From Ruminococcus sp. (lineage in GTDB: Bacteria; Bacillota; Clostridia; Oscillospirales; Ruminococcaceae), in NCBI GenBank assembly GCA_024697705.1, contig JAILFF010000319.1, positions 1 to 26,599 on the forward strand: DNA of 26,599 nucleotides, in the 5' to 3' direction. A model generated the notes under the pieces. That model was not told the origin of the DNA and made no database searches. It saw only the letters and a list, made by a program, of their open reading frames with translations. The position numbers were made by a program, and so were the translations under genes. Shown in pieces: positions 13,619 to 22,275 of the stretch (its first letter is position 1; the number at the start of each line of letters is the position of its first letter).

Positions 13619-14329
13619 ATGTCTTTATTTGTTATTGCCGATCTTCATCTGCCGCTGGGCGTCAACAAGCCTATGGATATTTTCGGAGGTTGGGACAATT
13701 ATGTTGAAAGACTTGAATACAACTGGCAGCGAAAGATCAAGCCCGAGGATACGGTGGTCATTCCCGGCGATCTTTGCTGGGCGCTGAAATTGGAGGAATC
13801 GCTGCCCGATTTTCGGTTTCTCGAAAAACTTAACGGCAGAAAGCTGCTTATCAAGGGAAATCACGACCTGTGGTGGGGAACTGCCGGAAAAGTCAATGAT
13901 TTTTTAGATCGGAACGATATTAGGAACGTCGGCTTGATCTTTAACAGCTGCGAGGAATACGAGGGTCTCGGGATCTGCGGCACACGCGGCTGGGTTAGTG
14001 AATACGGCGAACAGGCTGACGAAAAGGTGCTCGCAAGAGAGGCGGGGAGACTGGAGGCTTCGCTTTGCGCGGCTGAGGCTAAAGGACTGAAGCCCGTGGT
14101 TTTTCTGCATTATCCGCCGATATTCATAAGCAGTGTGAACGAGCCTATAATCGAGGTGCTTAGAAGGCACGGTATAACGGAATGTTTTTACGGGCATATT
14201 CATGGTAAAAAGAAACATTCCTGCGCTTTCCGCGGCGAGAAGGATGGTATCAATTATCATCTTATATCAAGTGATTATCTACAATTTGATCCGCTTGATA
14301 TAAGTTATCTTGTGCAAAGCGCTGAATAG
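13619..14329 (+). CDS. Calcineurin-like metallophosphoesterase
   Basis: Cytosolic phosphoesterase of 236 residues with the full dinuclear metal site: ADLHLP near residue 6, PGDLCWAL near 47, KGNHDLWWG near 80, FLHYPP near 163 and YGHIHG near 193. The substrate is not predictable; related proteins act on nucleotides, phospholipids or cyclic nucleotides. The ATG at 13619 has ACGGAGG just upstream. A longer in-frame reading from 13586 would include that ribosome binding site and is rejected. It is divergent from the DUF1540 gene, with about 80 bases between the start codons. Confidence 0.9.
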   Translation: MSLFVIADLHLPLGVNKPMDIFGGWDNYVERLEYNWQRKIKPEDTVVIPGDLCWALKLEESLPDFRFLEKLNGRKLLIKGNHDLWWGTAGKVNDFLDRNDIRNVGLIFNSCEEYEGLGICGTRGWVSEYGEQADEKVLAREAGRLEASLCAAEAKGLKPVVFLHYPPIFISSVNEPIIEVLRRHGITECFYGHIHGKKKHSCAFRGEKDGINYHLISSDYLQFDPLDISYLVQSAE

Positions 14330-14341
14330 TAAAAAAAAGAC

Positions 14342-14370
14342 TGGAAATTCGTTTAAAAGTGTGATATAAT
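14342..14370 (+). promoter_or_regulatory. Promoter of the trigger factor gene
   Basis: TGGAAA at 14342-14347 as a weak -35, 17 bases, then TATAAT at 14365-14370 with a TGA extended -10. The ribosome binding site GGAGGAATC follows at 14391-14399. Confidence 0.65.
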
Positions 14371-14403
14371 TATTTAGATATATTTTGTTTGGAGGAATCA
14401 AAA

Positions 14404-15684
14404 ATGAGTTTAAAAAGCGTAAACAAGATTGAGACCAATAAGGTCGAGCTTGAGATAGAGGTTTCCGCAGAGGATTTTGAGAAAGCGGTTCAGACCGTTT
14501 ATCTTAAGACCAGAAACCGTATCGCTATCCCCGGTTTCCGTAAGGGCAAGGCTCCCCGCAAGGTTATCGAGAAGGAATACGGCGAGGGCTTCTTCTACGA
14601 GGACGCAGTTAATGTTGCTGCCGACAGCGCAGTTCCCGCTGCTATCAGGGAGGCTGCTCTTGAGATCGTAGGTCGTCCCGAGCTTGATGTTGAGAGCCTT
14701 TCCAAGGAGAACGGCGTGGTTTACAAGCTTACCTGCGTTGTTAAGCCCGAAGTTACCATTGACGGCTACAAGGGTATCGAGGTTGAAAGAGTAGTTGACG
14801 CCGTTACCGATGAAGAGGTTGACAAGAGAGCTAACCTTCTCTGCGAAAGAAACAGCAGACTTGTTACCGTTGACGACAGATCGGCTCAGATCGGCGATAC
14901 CGTTAAGATCGATTTCAAGGGATTCAAGGACGACGTTGCTTTTGAAGGCGGCGAGGCTGAAGACTTCGAGCTGGAGCTCGGCAGCGGTCAGTTTATCCCC
15001 GGTTTCGAGGATCAGATCGTTGGCAGAAATTCCGGCGAGGAGTTTGAGATCAATGTGACTTTCCCCGATGATTATCAGGTTGACGATCTTAAGGGCGCTC
15101 CCGCAGTTTTCAAGATAAAGCTTCATGAGATCAAGCTTAAGGAAGTTCCTGCGCTTGACGATGATCTTATCAAGGATTCCACCGAATTCGAGACTGTTGA
15201 TGAGTACAAGAACGACCTCAGAAAGAAGATGGAAGAGGCTGCCGAGAAGAAGGCTGACGCCGAGGTCGAGAACAAGCTCTTTGACATTGTTATGGAGAAG
15301 ATGCAGGCAGAGGTTCCCGAGGTTATGTACGATGAGCGCGTAAATGAGATGCTTCAGGATCTCAGAAGCCGTGTTGAGCCCCAGGGTATCACCATTGAAC
15401 AGTACTTTAAGTATATCGGACAGTCGCTTGAAAGCGCCAAGAGAACTTACGAAGAGCAGGCAAAGAAGCAGGTTGACTTAAGACTTGCGCTTGAGCAGAT
15501 CGTAAAGAACGAGAACATTGACGCTACCGACGACGAGGTAGAGGCAGAGTATAAGAGACTTGCCGACACCTATCATGTTGACCTTGACAGAGTAAAGAGA
15601 AGTCTTGACTCTTCCGCTGTAAAGATGGACGTTCTTGTCGGAAAGGCTGTACAGCTCATCAAGGACACCGCGGTTATCAAGTGA
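14404..15684 (+). CDS. tig: Trigger factor, ribosome-associated chaperone/prolyl isomerase
   Basis: Chaperone of 426 residues that meets nascent chains at the ribosome exit. The N-terminal ribosome-binding domain carries the IPGFRKGKAPRKVIEKEYG signature near residues 39-57. The FKBP-type isomerase domain begins around QIGDTVKIDFKGF (about 160), with LGSGQFIPGFEDQIVG near 195. The remainder is the helical C-terminal substrate-binding domain. The ATG at 14404 is preferred over an upstream TTG at 14389 because GGAGG would overlap the latter. Codon usage is strongly biased, as expected for a highly expressed gene. clpP and clpX follow, a common arrangement. Confidence 0.97.
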   Translation: MSLKSVNKIETNKVELEIEVSAEDFEKAVQTVYLKTRNRIAIPGFRKGKAPRKVIEKEYGEGFFYEDAVNVAADSAVPAAIREAALEIVGRPELDVESLSKENGVVYKLTCVVKPEVTIDGYKGIEVERVVDAVTDEEVDKRANLLCERNSRLVTVDDRSAQIGDTVKIDFKGFKDDVAFEGGEAEDFELELGSGQFIPGFEDQIVGRNSGEEFEINVTFPDDYQVDDLKGAPAVFKIKLHEIKLKEVPALDDDLIKDSTEFETVDEYKNDLRKKMEEAAEKKADAEVENKLFDIVMEKMQAEVPEVMYDERVNEMLQDLRSRVEPQGITIEQYFKYIGQSLESAKRTYEEQAKKQVDLRLALEQIVKNENIDATDDEVEAEYKRLADTYHVDLDRVKRSLDSSAVKMDVLVGKAVQLIKDTAVIK

Positions 15685-15711
15685 TCTGATATAGTTTAAA
15701 ACATAAGATTT

Positions 15712-15791
15712 TTTCGCCCGTACTACCGATTAAAGAAGACAAGCAGGAACGTGCAGGTTGTTTCTTTATGATCTTTTGGTGTCGGGCGAAA
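15712..15791 (+). promoter_or_regulatory. Long imperfect hairpin between tig and clpP
   Basis: Nested complementary segments pair across 80 bases. TTTCGCCCG (15712-15720) pairs with CGGGCGAAA (15783-15791), ACC with GGT, GAT with ATC, and TAAAGAA (15731-15737) with TTCTTTA (15762-15768). Next, ACAA pairs with TTGT, and GCA with TGC closes a small loop. No T tract follows, so it is not a normal terminator. It could be a processing site, an mRNA stabiliser or a structured clpP leader. No known riboswitch class was recognised. Confidence 0.6.
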
Positions 15792-15849
15792 TGCTTATAT
15801 AAGAAAACTACGGAAAATGTCAGAATTTAAGAGCAGGAGGTATTTGAAT

Positions 15850-16437
15850 ATGGCACTGGTGCCTTATGTTGTTGAACAGACCGGCAGGGGGGAGCGCAGC
15901 TACGATATTTTTTCGCGCCTTCTTAACGACAGAATCGTAATGCTCAGCGATGAGGTGAACGACACTACCGCAAGCCTTGTTATCGCTCAGCTGCTTTATC
16001 TTGAAGGACAGGATCCCGAAAAGGATATCGACCTTTACATCAACAGCCCGGGCGGTTCGATCACTTCGGGCATGGCGATATATGATACCATGCAGTATAT
16101 CAGATGTGATGTTTCCACTATCTGCATCGGCATGGCAGCGTCAATGGGCGCGTTCCTGCTTTCGAGCGGAGCTAAAGGCAAGCGCTTTGCTCTTCCCAAC
16201 AGCGAGATTATGATCCATCAGCCTCTTATCGGCGGTGGTTTGAGCGGTCAGTGTACCGATATCAAGATCCACTCCGATCACCTCGTCAGAACGAGGGAAA
16301 AGCTCAATACCATTCTTTCGCAGAATACAGGCAAGAGCATTGAGCAGATCAATATTGACACCGAACGCGATAATTTCCTTACCGCACAGCAGGCTATGGA
16401 ATACGGTCTGATAGATAAGGTTATCGCTCACAGATAA
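15850..16437 (+). CDS. clpP: ATP-dependent Clp protease proteolytic subunit
   Basis: Serine peptidase of 195 residues that forms the tetradecameric proteolytic chamber used with ClpX and ClpC. The sequence begins MALVPYVVEQTGRGERSYDI. The nucleophile is S98 in GMAASMGAFLL, the histidine is H123 in MIHQPL, and the aspartate is near residue 170 in DTERDNF. The ATG at 15850 is chosen because GCAGGAGG lies nine bases upstream and the length then matches the family. The in-frame ATG at 15817 would add eleven residues (MSEFKSRRYLN), possible but with no ribosome binding site. clpX follows after 23 bases. Confidence 0.96.
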   Translation: MALVPYVVEQTGRGERSYDIFSRLLNDRIVMLSDEVNDTTASLVIAQLLYLEGQDPEKDIDLYINSPGGSITSGMAIYDTMQYIRCDVSTICIGMAASMGAFLLSSGAKGKRFALPNSEIMIHQPLIGGGLSGQCTDIKIHSDHLVRTREKLNTILSQNTGKSIEQINIDTERDNFLTAQQAMEYGLIDKVIAHR

Positions 16438-16460
16438 ACTTGAAGGATTGATATTAATTT

Positions 16461-17726
16461 ATGGCTAACGATTTTTACAAGAGATGTAATTTCTGCGGAA
16501 AGCCCGAGACAAAGGTCAAGTACGTTTTTTCCGCGGACAATAACCACATCTGCGACGAGTGCGTTATGCTCTGCTACAATCTGCTAATGCAGCAGAATGA
16601 AGAGGGTGGAAATACCGATATTTCCACAGAGTTGGATATTGATAACGGCATTACCATGCGTACTCCTGCCGAGATCAAAAAAGTTCTTGATGAATATGTA
16701 ATCGGTCAGGAACAGGCGAAGATCGCACTTTCCGTTGCGGTGTACAATCATTATAAGAGAATCCTCACGCTTGATGACGACGATAATAATGTTGAACTTC
16801 AGAAGAGCAACGTGCTGCTGCTGGGACCCACGGGTACCGGTAAGACCCTTTTGGCGCAGACCCTTGCAAGGCTTCTGAACGTTCCTTTTGCTATTGCCGA
16901 TGCCACTACGCTTACCGAAGCAGGATATGTTGGCGACGATGTAGAAAACGTTTTGACAAGGCTTATCCAGGCGGCTGATTTCGATGTCGAGGCGGCAGAG
17001 CATGGCATTATCTATATCGACGAGATCGACAAGATCGCCCGCAAGAGCGAAAATGTTTCGATCACCCGTGACGTCAGCGGCGAGGGCGTTCAGCAGGCTC
17101 TGCTTAAGATAGTCGAGGGTACAGTCTCGAATGTTCCTCCGCAGGGCGGCAGAAAGCACCCTCATCAGGAATTTATTCAGATCGACACGAAAAATATCCT
17201 GTTCATCTGCGGCGGTGCTTTTGAGGGACTTGATGCAGTAATTAAGCGTCGTACAGAGTCGTCTTCGATGGGCTTTGGCGCAAAGATCGAGAAAAAGCGC
17301 GAAGAGTCCGATATCATGAAGAAGGTCGTTCCTCACGATCTTGTAAAGTTTGGTATCGTTCCCGAGCTTGTCGGCAGACTTCCCGTTATTACAGTTCTTG
17401 AAGAGCTTGATGAGAACGCGCTGACAAAGATCCTCACCGAGCCGAAGAACGCGCTTATCAGACAGTATAAAAAGCTTTTTGATCTTGACGGCATCGAGCT
17501 GAACATCACTGACGAAGCCAAGCACGAGATCGCAAAGATGGCTATTGAGCAGAAGACAGGAGCACGCGGTCTGAGAGCAATTGTTGAGCGCACGCTTACT
17601 CCCGTGATGTTTGATGCGCCTTCCGATAAGATGATAACGAGCATTACTATAACAGGTGAAACGGTAAGAGGCGATAAGGAGCCCGAGATCACCCGTTCAA
17701 AGGAGTCTCCGCGCATCGGTGCGTGA
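16461..17726 (+). CDS. clpX: Clp protease ATP-binding unfoldase subunit ClpX
   Basis: AAA+ unfoldase of 421 residues that recognises tagged proteins and feeds them to ClpP. The N-terminal zinc-binding domain has cysteines C9, C12, C31 and C34. Walker A is GPTGTGKT at 122-129, the pore loop GYVG is near 155, Walker B is IIYIDE at 183-188, and sensor-2 is in the TGARGLRAI segment. Length and motif order are normal. It follows clpP by 23 bases, giving the tig-clpP-clpX order, and a terminator follows the stop. Confidence 0.97.
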   Translation: MANDFYKRCNFCGKPETKVKYVFSADNNHICDECVMLCYNLLMQQNEEGGNTDISTELDIDNGITMRTPAEIKKVLDEYVIGQEQAKIALSVAVYNHYKRILTLDDDDNNVELQKSNVLLLGPTGTGKTLLAQTLARLLNVPFAIADATTLTEAGYVGDDVENVLTRLIQAADFDVEAAEHGIIYIDEIDKIARKSENVSITRDVSGEGVQQALLKIVEGTVSNVPPQGGRKHPHQEFIQIDTKNILFICGGAFEGLDAVIKRRTESSSMGFGAKIEKKREESDIMKKVVPHDLVKFGIVPELVGRLPVITVLEELDENALTKILTEPKNALIRQYKKLFDLDGIELNITDEAKHEIAKMAIEQKTGARGLRAIVERTLTPVMFDAPSDKMITSITITGETVRGDKEPEITRSKESPRIGA

Positions 17727-17752
17727 TAGTTTCTGATTCATAGTTTATTTTA

Positions 17753-17784
17753 AGCCCTGCGATGAATTTCTCGCGGGGCTTTTT
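17753..17784 (+). terminator. Intrinsic terminator of the tig-clpP-clpX unit
   Basis: Stem AGCCC-T-GCGA / TCGC-G-GGGCT around an eight-base loop, followed by five T. Confidence 0.88.
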
Positions 17785-17802
17785 GTCGGAGTAATAAAAT
17801 CG

Positions 17803-17818
17803 GTCAAATAGTCAAATA
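17803..17818 (+). repeat. Tandem GTCAAATA repeat upstream of the dehydratase promoter
   Basis: Two head-to-tail copies of GTCAAATA, followed by AGTCCAAA as a degenerate third. They end 33 bases before the -35 box at 17852, a position suitable for an activator or for UP-element-like DNA. Function is not shown by the sequence. Confidence 0.4.
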
Positions 17819-17851
17819 AGTCCAAAAAATGCGTATTTTGAAGTAAAAGGC

Positions 17852-17880
17852 TTGCATTTTCGCTTTATTTGTGATATAAT
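17852..17880 (+). promoter_or_regulatory. Promoter of the dehydratase activase operon
   Basis: TTGCAT at 17852-17857, a 17-base spacer, and TATAAT at 17875-17880 with a TGA extended -10. The ribosome binding site AGAAAGGAAAG lies before the ATG at 17933. Confidence 0.8.
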
Positions 17881-17932
17881 AAACATTGATATGCAAAAAA
17901 TATGAAAATGCAGTAAGAAAGGAAAGTCGAGT

Positions 17933-20905
17933 ATGAATGAGATACTTGATCTCGGGATCGACGTCGGTTCGACTACCGTAAAGACCGTTATTCTTAATAA
18001 CGGAGAAATCATATATACAAAATACGAAAGGCATTTTTCTAAGGTTCGCGAAACTGTCGCGGAGCAGCTCGGTATCATCAGCGAAAAATATCCCGATACT
18101 ACGTTCCGAACGGCTATAACCGGCTCTGCGGGACTTGGCATCGCGCAGGCGGCGGGGATCGAGTTCGTGCAGGAGGTATACTCTGCGTTTGTTGCCGTAA
18201 ATGAAATGTATCCCGATACCGATGTTGTTGTGGAGCTTGGCGGCGAGGACGCGAAGATCATTTTCCTCACTGGCGGCGTTGAGCAGCGTATGAACGGCTC
18301 CTGCGCGGGCGGTACCGGCGCGTTTATCGACCAGATGGCGCAGCTGCTCGGTGTCACTGCCGACACCCTTGACGAGATGTCGCTCAAAAGCACTCGGCTT
18401 TACCCGATAGCCTCGCGCTGCGGTGTTTTCGCTAAGTCCGATATCCAGCCTCTTCTCAATCAGGGCGCTAAGAAAGAGGATATAGCCGCTTCGATCTTTC
18501 AGGCTGTTGTCGATCAGACCGTCTCGGGATTGGCGCAGGGCAGACGTATCGAGGGCAAGGTGTTGTTTTTGGGCGGTCCGCTTTCGTTCTTGAAGGGTCT
18601 GCGCAAGGCGTTTACCGATACGCTCGGGCTTGACGAGGAGCACGCACGTTTTCCGGAGCTCGCTCCCTGCTTCATGGCTTACGGCTGCGCTCTTCGCGCA
18701 AATGAGCTTGCAAAGCCGATGACTATCGCCGAAACTCTCGATAAGATCGTGAATGCCAAGACGGGCGACAGCATCGTGACAGGCAAGCCGCTTTTCCGCG
18801 ACCGCGCCGAGTACGTTGAATTTACTCACCGTCATCAGCAGTCCGATCTGAAATATGCCGATATCCGCACCTACGAGGGCGACGCTTATCTCGGCGTTGA
18901 CGCGGGTTCGACCACCACAAAGCTCGTGCTTATCACTCCCGATGGCGGGCTGCTCTATCAGCATTACTGTTCGAGCAAGGGTCAGCCGCTCGACATCATC
19001 GCTTCTCAGCTTGAGGAGATATACCGCCTTGCCAATCCGAAGCTGCGGATAAAGGCGTCTGCGGTAACGGGCTACGGCGAGGAGCTTATAAAGTCGGGTC
19101 TCGGCATTGATTACGGCATCGTCGAAACGGTCGCGCACTATAAGGCGGCGGAGTTCTTCTGCCCCGATGTTGATTTCATTATTGACATCGGCGGACAGGA
19201 CATAAAGTGCTTTAAGATCAAAAATCACGCCATCGACAGCATTATGCTGAACGAGGCTTGTTCGTCGGGCTGCGGCTCGTTTATACAGACGTTCGCGCAG
19301 GCGATGGGCTACGAGATAGCGGATTTTGCCAATCTCGGTCTTTTTGCCAAGGCGCCCGTAGAGCTCGGTTCGCGCTGCACGGTTTTCATGAACAGCTCGG
19401 TAAAGCAGGCGCAGAAGGACGGCGCTTCTGTTGAGGATATTTCGGCGGGTCTTTCGTCGTCGATCATCAAAAATGCGGTTTACAAGGTGATCCGTGCCAA
19501 ATCCATTGACGAGCTTGGAAAGAATATTGTCGTACAGGGCGGTACTTTCCTGAATGATGCCGTTCTGCGTTCGTTTGAGATGGAGCTCGGAAGGAGTGTT
19601 ATCCGTCCTGCCATCGCGGGGCTTATGGGAGCCTTCGGCTGTGCGCTGTTTGCAATGGATAAGTCCAAAAATTCGGACGGCATTTCCGGTGTGCTCAGTT
19701 TGGAGCAGCTTCATGATTTTGCTTATAATTCCACACAGGCGCAGTGCAAGGGCTGTACGGCTCATTGTAACCTCACGATAATCCGTTTCAATGATGGAAG
19801 GCGCTACATTTCCGGCAATCGCTGCGAGCGCGGCGCGGGTATAAAGCTCGAAAATAAGCTCGAAAATATGTTCGAGTATAAGCGCGAAAAGCTGTTCTCC
19901 TACGGCGATATCAAGCCGAAGGGTACGCCCCGCGCTAAGGTAGGGCTTCCGATGTGTTTGAGCTTCTATGATATGCTGCCGTTCTTCCATACGCTGTTTA
20001 CGGGGTTGGGCTTTGAGGTAGTTCTTTCGGAAGAATCCACCCGCGATACCTATTACAAGGGTCAGCATACTATACCCTCCGATACGGTTTGCTATCCCGC
20101 AAAGCTGGCTCACGGGCATATAATCGACCTGCTCGAAAAAGGAGTGGATTTCATCTTCTACCCTTGTATGAGCTACAACATCGACGAGGGTCAGATGGAT
20201 AACCATTACAACTGCCCCGTTGTTGCCTATTATCCCGAGCTGCTTAAGGCAAATATCCCCGAGCTCAACAACGGTAATTTCATAGCCCCGTATTTAGATA
20301 TCAATTTCAAGAAGAACACAGCCAAAAATCTGTCAAAGGCGCTTGCGGCTTACGGAATAACGGCAAAGCAGATCATGGCGCTTTTGAACAATGCCTACTC
20401 TGAGCAGATGCGCTACAAGAAGCAGAACGAGCAGAAGGCGCTTGAAATTATCCGTGCGGCACGTAAGAACAGTCAGAAGATTATCGTTCTTGCGGGCAGA
20501 CCTTACCATATTGACCGCGAGATAAATCATGGTATCCATAAGCTGATAACTTCGCTTGGCTTTGCCGTTGTAACGGAGGACAGTGTGGCTTCACTGGTGG
20601 ACGCGCCGCCGCTTGACGTTCTCAATCAGTGGACGTACCATGCAAGGCTCTACCGCGCCGCCGAGTATGTCTGCCGCAACGAGGATATGCAGCTTGTTCA
20701 GCTTGTATCTTTCGGCTGCGGTATCGACGCGGTAACTACCGACGAGGTCAGAGCGATACTCGAAGAAAAAGGCAAGCTGTACACGCAGCTTAAAATAGAC
20801 GAGATAACGAATCTTGGTGCGGCTAAGATAAGACTTCGTTCGCTTGCCGCCGCGCTGGAGGAAAAGGAAACGGCAGTATATGAAAGGAGCGTGACCCGCA
20901 GATGA
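17933..20905 (+). CDS. 2-hydroxyacyl-CoA dehydratase activase, double ASKHA domain
   Basis: Large protein of 990 residues of the BcrAD/BadFG/HgdC activase family. Two ASKHA ATPase units occur: the first begins LGIDVGSTTVKTV near residue 7, the second LGVDAGSTTTKLV near residue 321. Each has a glycine-rich cysteine motif (NGSCAGGTGAF near 122; CSSGCGSF near 442) where the family binds a [4Fe-4S] cluster at the dimer interface. A cysteine-rich CKGCTAHC segment near 604 and a DUF2229-like region (660-900) with CYPAKLAHGH follow. HgdC-type activases use ATP to inject an electron into a dehydratase; the substrate of this long form is not established. The next gene overlaps by four bases and supplies the part that is often fused to it. 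Confidence 0.88.
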   Translation: MNEILDLGIDVGSTTVKTVILNNGEIIYTKYERHFSKVRETVAEQLGIISEKYPDTTFRTAITGSAGLGIAQAAGIEFVQEVYSAFVAVNEMYPDTDVVVELGGEDAKIIFLTGGVEQRMNGSCAGGTGAFIDQMAQLLGVTADTLDEMSLKSTRLYPIASRCGVFAKSDIQPLLNQGAKKEDIAASIFQAVVDQTVSGLAQGRRIEGKVLFLGGPLSFLKGLRKAFTDTLGLDEEHARFPELAPCFMAYGCALRANELAKPMTIAETLDKIVNAKTGDSIVTGKPLFRDRAEYVEFTHRHQQSDLKYADIRTYEGDAYLGVDAGSTTTKLVLITPDGGLLYQHYCSSKGQPLDIIASQLEEIYRLANPKLRIKASAVTGYGEELIKSGLGIDYGIVETVAHYKAAEFFCPDVDFIIDIGGQDIKCFKIKNHAIDSIMLNEACSSGCGSFIQTFAQAMGYEIADFANLGLFAKAPVELGSRCTVFMNSSVKQAQKDGASVEDISAGLSSSIIKNAVYKVIRAKSIDELGKNIVVQGGTFLNDAVLRSFEMELGRSVIRPAIAGLMGAFGCALFAMDKSKNSDGISGVLSLEQLHDFAYNSTQAQCKGCTAHCNLTIIRFNDGRRYISGNRCERGAGIKLENKLENMFEYKREKLFSYGDIKPKGTPRAKVGLPMCLSFYDMLPFFHTLFTGLGFEVVLSEESTRDTYYKGQHTIPSDTVCYPAKLAHGHIIDLLEKGVDFIFYPCMSYNIDEGQMDNHYNCPVVAYYPELLKANIPELNNGNFIAPYLDINFKKNTAKNLSKALAAYGITAKQIMALLNNAYSEQMRYKKQNEQKALEIIRAARKNSQKIIVLAGRPYHIDREINHGIHKLITSLGFAVVTEDSVASLVDAPPLDVLNQWTYHARLYRAAEYVCRNEDMQLVQLVSFGCGIDAVTTDEVRAILEEKGKLYTQLKIDEITNLGAAKIRLRSLAAALEEKETAVYERSVTRR

Positions 20906-22167
20906 GCAAGACCCCACAAAAGCAGTATTCCGACCGCGTGGCGCGAACCACATTCACCGAGGAGATGAAGAGCGACTACACGATACTCGTTCCTGATATG
21001 CTGCCGATACATTTTAACCTGATAATCAAGGCATACGCGCATTTCGGCTTCAAAATGGAGCTGCTGACTAACCGCGAGCGCGTAGTCATCGACGAGGGCT
21101 TGAAGAACACGCATAATGATACCTGTTATCCCGCGCTGCTCGTCATCGGACAGTTCATGGAGGCGCTTAAAAGCGGGCGCTATGACGTGAACAAGGTCGC
21201 GCTGCTGATATCGCAGACGGGCGGCGGCTGCCGTGCGTCCAATTACATCTATCTGATACGCAAGGCTATCGCTACCGAGTTCCCTCAGGTACCTGTCATT
21301 TCGCTCAATTTCAGCGGACTGGAGCCTAACCCCGCGTTCCCGATGACGATACCGATAATCACGCGGCTTATTTACAGCGTGCTTTACGGCGATATGCTGA
21401 TGCTGCTGTACAATCAGTGCAAGCCCTACGAGATCGAGAAAAACAGCACCGACGAGCTTCTTGCCCGATGGGAACACCGTCTCGGAAAGCTGATGGCTGA
21501 CAAGACTCGGTTCATGGCTACCAAGCGCATCTACGCTGCCATGCTGAAAGACTTTGCCGCGCTGCCGCGCCGTAAGGAAAAGAAGCCCCGCGTCGGCATC
21601 GTGGGCGAAATATACGTAAAATATTCGCCGCTTGCCAACAACGACCTGAACAGCTTTTTGCTTGAGGAGGGCTGCGAGCCTAACGTTCCGGGACTGCTCG
21701 ATTTCGTTCTTTACTGCGCTTCCGACCTGATTAACGACGCAGGTCTGTACGACAGAAAGACCGCCCGCACTTATGCCTACATGATCGGCTATGATGTGCT
21801 GTACAAATTCCAGAAAGAGCAGATACGCATGATCGAAGAGCACGGCGAGTTCTATCCCCCGCACGATTTCGAGCATCTCCGCGCCGCAGCCGACAAGTAT
21901 ATGAATCAGGGCGTAAAGATGGGCGAGGGCTGGCTTATAACTGCTGAAATGGCTGCTCTTGCCGAGAGCGGCACCGAGAATATCATCTGCACGCAGCCTT
22001 TCGGGTGTCTGCCGAATCATATCGTCGCAAAGGGCATGAGCCGCGTCATCAAAGAAGCGTATCCTAACGCCAACATCGTAGCCATCGACTACGACCCGGG
22101 CGCTACAAAGGTCAATCAGGAGAACCGCATAAAGCTTATGCTCGCCAACGCCCGCAAGCCTAAATGA
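20902..22167 (+). CDS. 2-hydroxyacyl-CoA dehydratase D-component-like protein
   Basis: Protein of 421 residues matching the C-terminal part of the long activase/dehydratase polypeptides. It carries conserved cysteine patches: NDTCYPALLVIGQ near residue 72, QTGGGCRASNYIYLIR near 110, and CTQPFGCLPNHI near 364, which could hold an iron-sulfur cluster. The ATG at 20902 overlaps the preceding stop (ATGA), and AAAGGAG lies 13 bases upstream. The two products almost certainly form one complex. In related Clostridia these regions are often one chain of about 1,400 residues; here there is a stop and a restart. A strong hairpin follows. Confidence 0.85.
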   Translation: MSKTPQKQYSDRVARTTFTEEMKSDYTILVPDMLPIHFNLIIKAYAHFGFKMELLTNRERVVIDEGLKNTHNDTCYPALLVIGQFMEALKSGRYDVNKVALLISQTGGGCRASNYIYLIRKAIATEFPQVPVISLNFSGLEPNPAFPMTIPIITRLIYSVLYGDMLMLLYNQCKPYEIEKNSTDELLARWEHRLGKLMADKTRFMATKRIYAAMLKDFAALPRRKEKKPRVGIVGEIYVKYSPLANNDLNSFLLEEGCEPNVPGLLDFVLYCASDLINDAGLYDRKTARTYAYMIGYDVLYKFQKEQIRMIEEHGEFYPPHDFEHLRAAADKYMNQGVKMGEGWLITAEMAALAESGTENIICTQPFGCLPNHIVAKGMSRVIKEAYPNANIVAIDYDPGATKVNQENRIKLMLANARKPK

Positions 22168-22202
22168 CGATCATTATTTGAATATGTAAGCAGATAAATA
22201 AG

Positions 22203-22232
22203 CGCACCCACGCCGATTTTGACGTGGGTGCG
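22203..22232. terminator. Shared hairpin terminator between convergent operons
   Basis: Perfect ten-base stem CGCACCCACG / CGTGGGTGCG with a ten-base loop. It lies between the + strand dehydratase unit (ends 22167) and the minus-strand ABC operon (ends 22276). T content after the stem is modest on both strands. Confidence 0.75.
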
Positions 22233-22275
22233 GATTATTTGTTCTTTTGTTCTATTTTTATTCTGTTTTTCTTTC

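Noticed and set aside
15817..15849. Eleven-residue N-terminal extension of ClpP
   Set aside because: No ribosome binding site for ATG 15817; the strong GCAGGAGG serves ATG 15850, and the resulting length fits the family.
17804..20206. Open frame of 800 codons on the minus strand opposite the activase gene
   Set aside because: It lies wholly antisense to a gene with clear activase motifs, its product shows no recognisable domain, and it has no suitable ribosome binding site. Long antisense frames are expected from the codon bias of this genome.
20698..22020. 440-codon minus-strand frame opposite the dehydratase-like gene
   Set aside because: Same antisense shadow effect; the + strand product has the conserved cysteine motifs.
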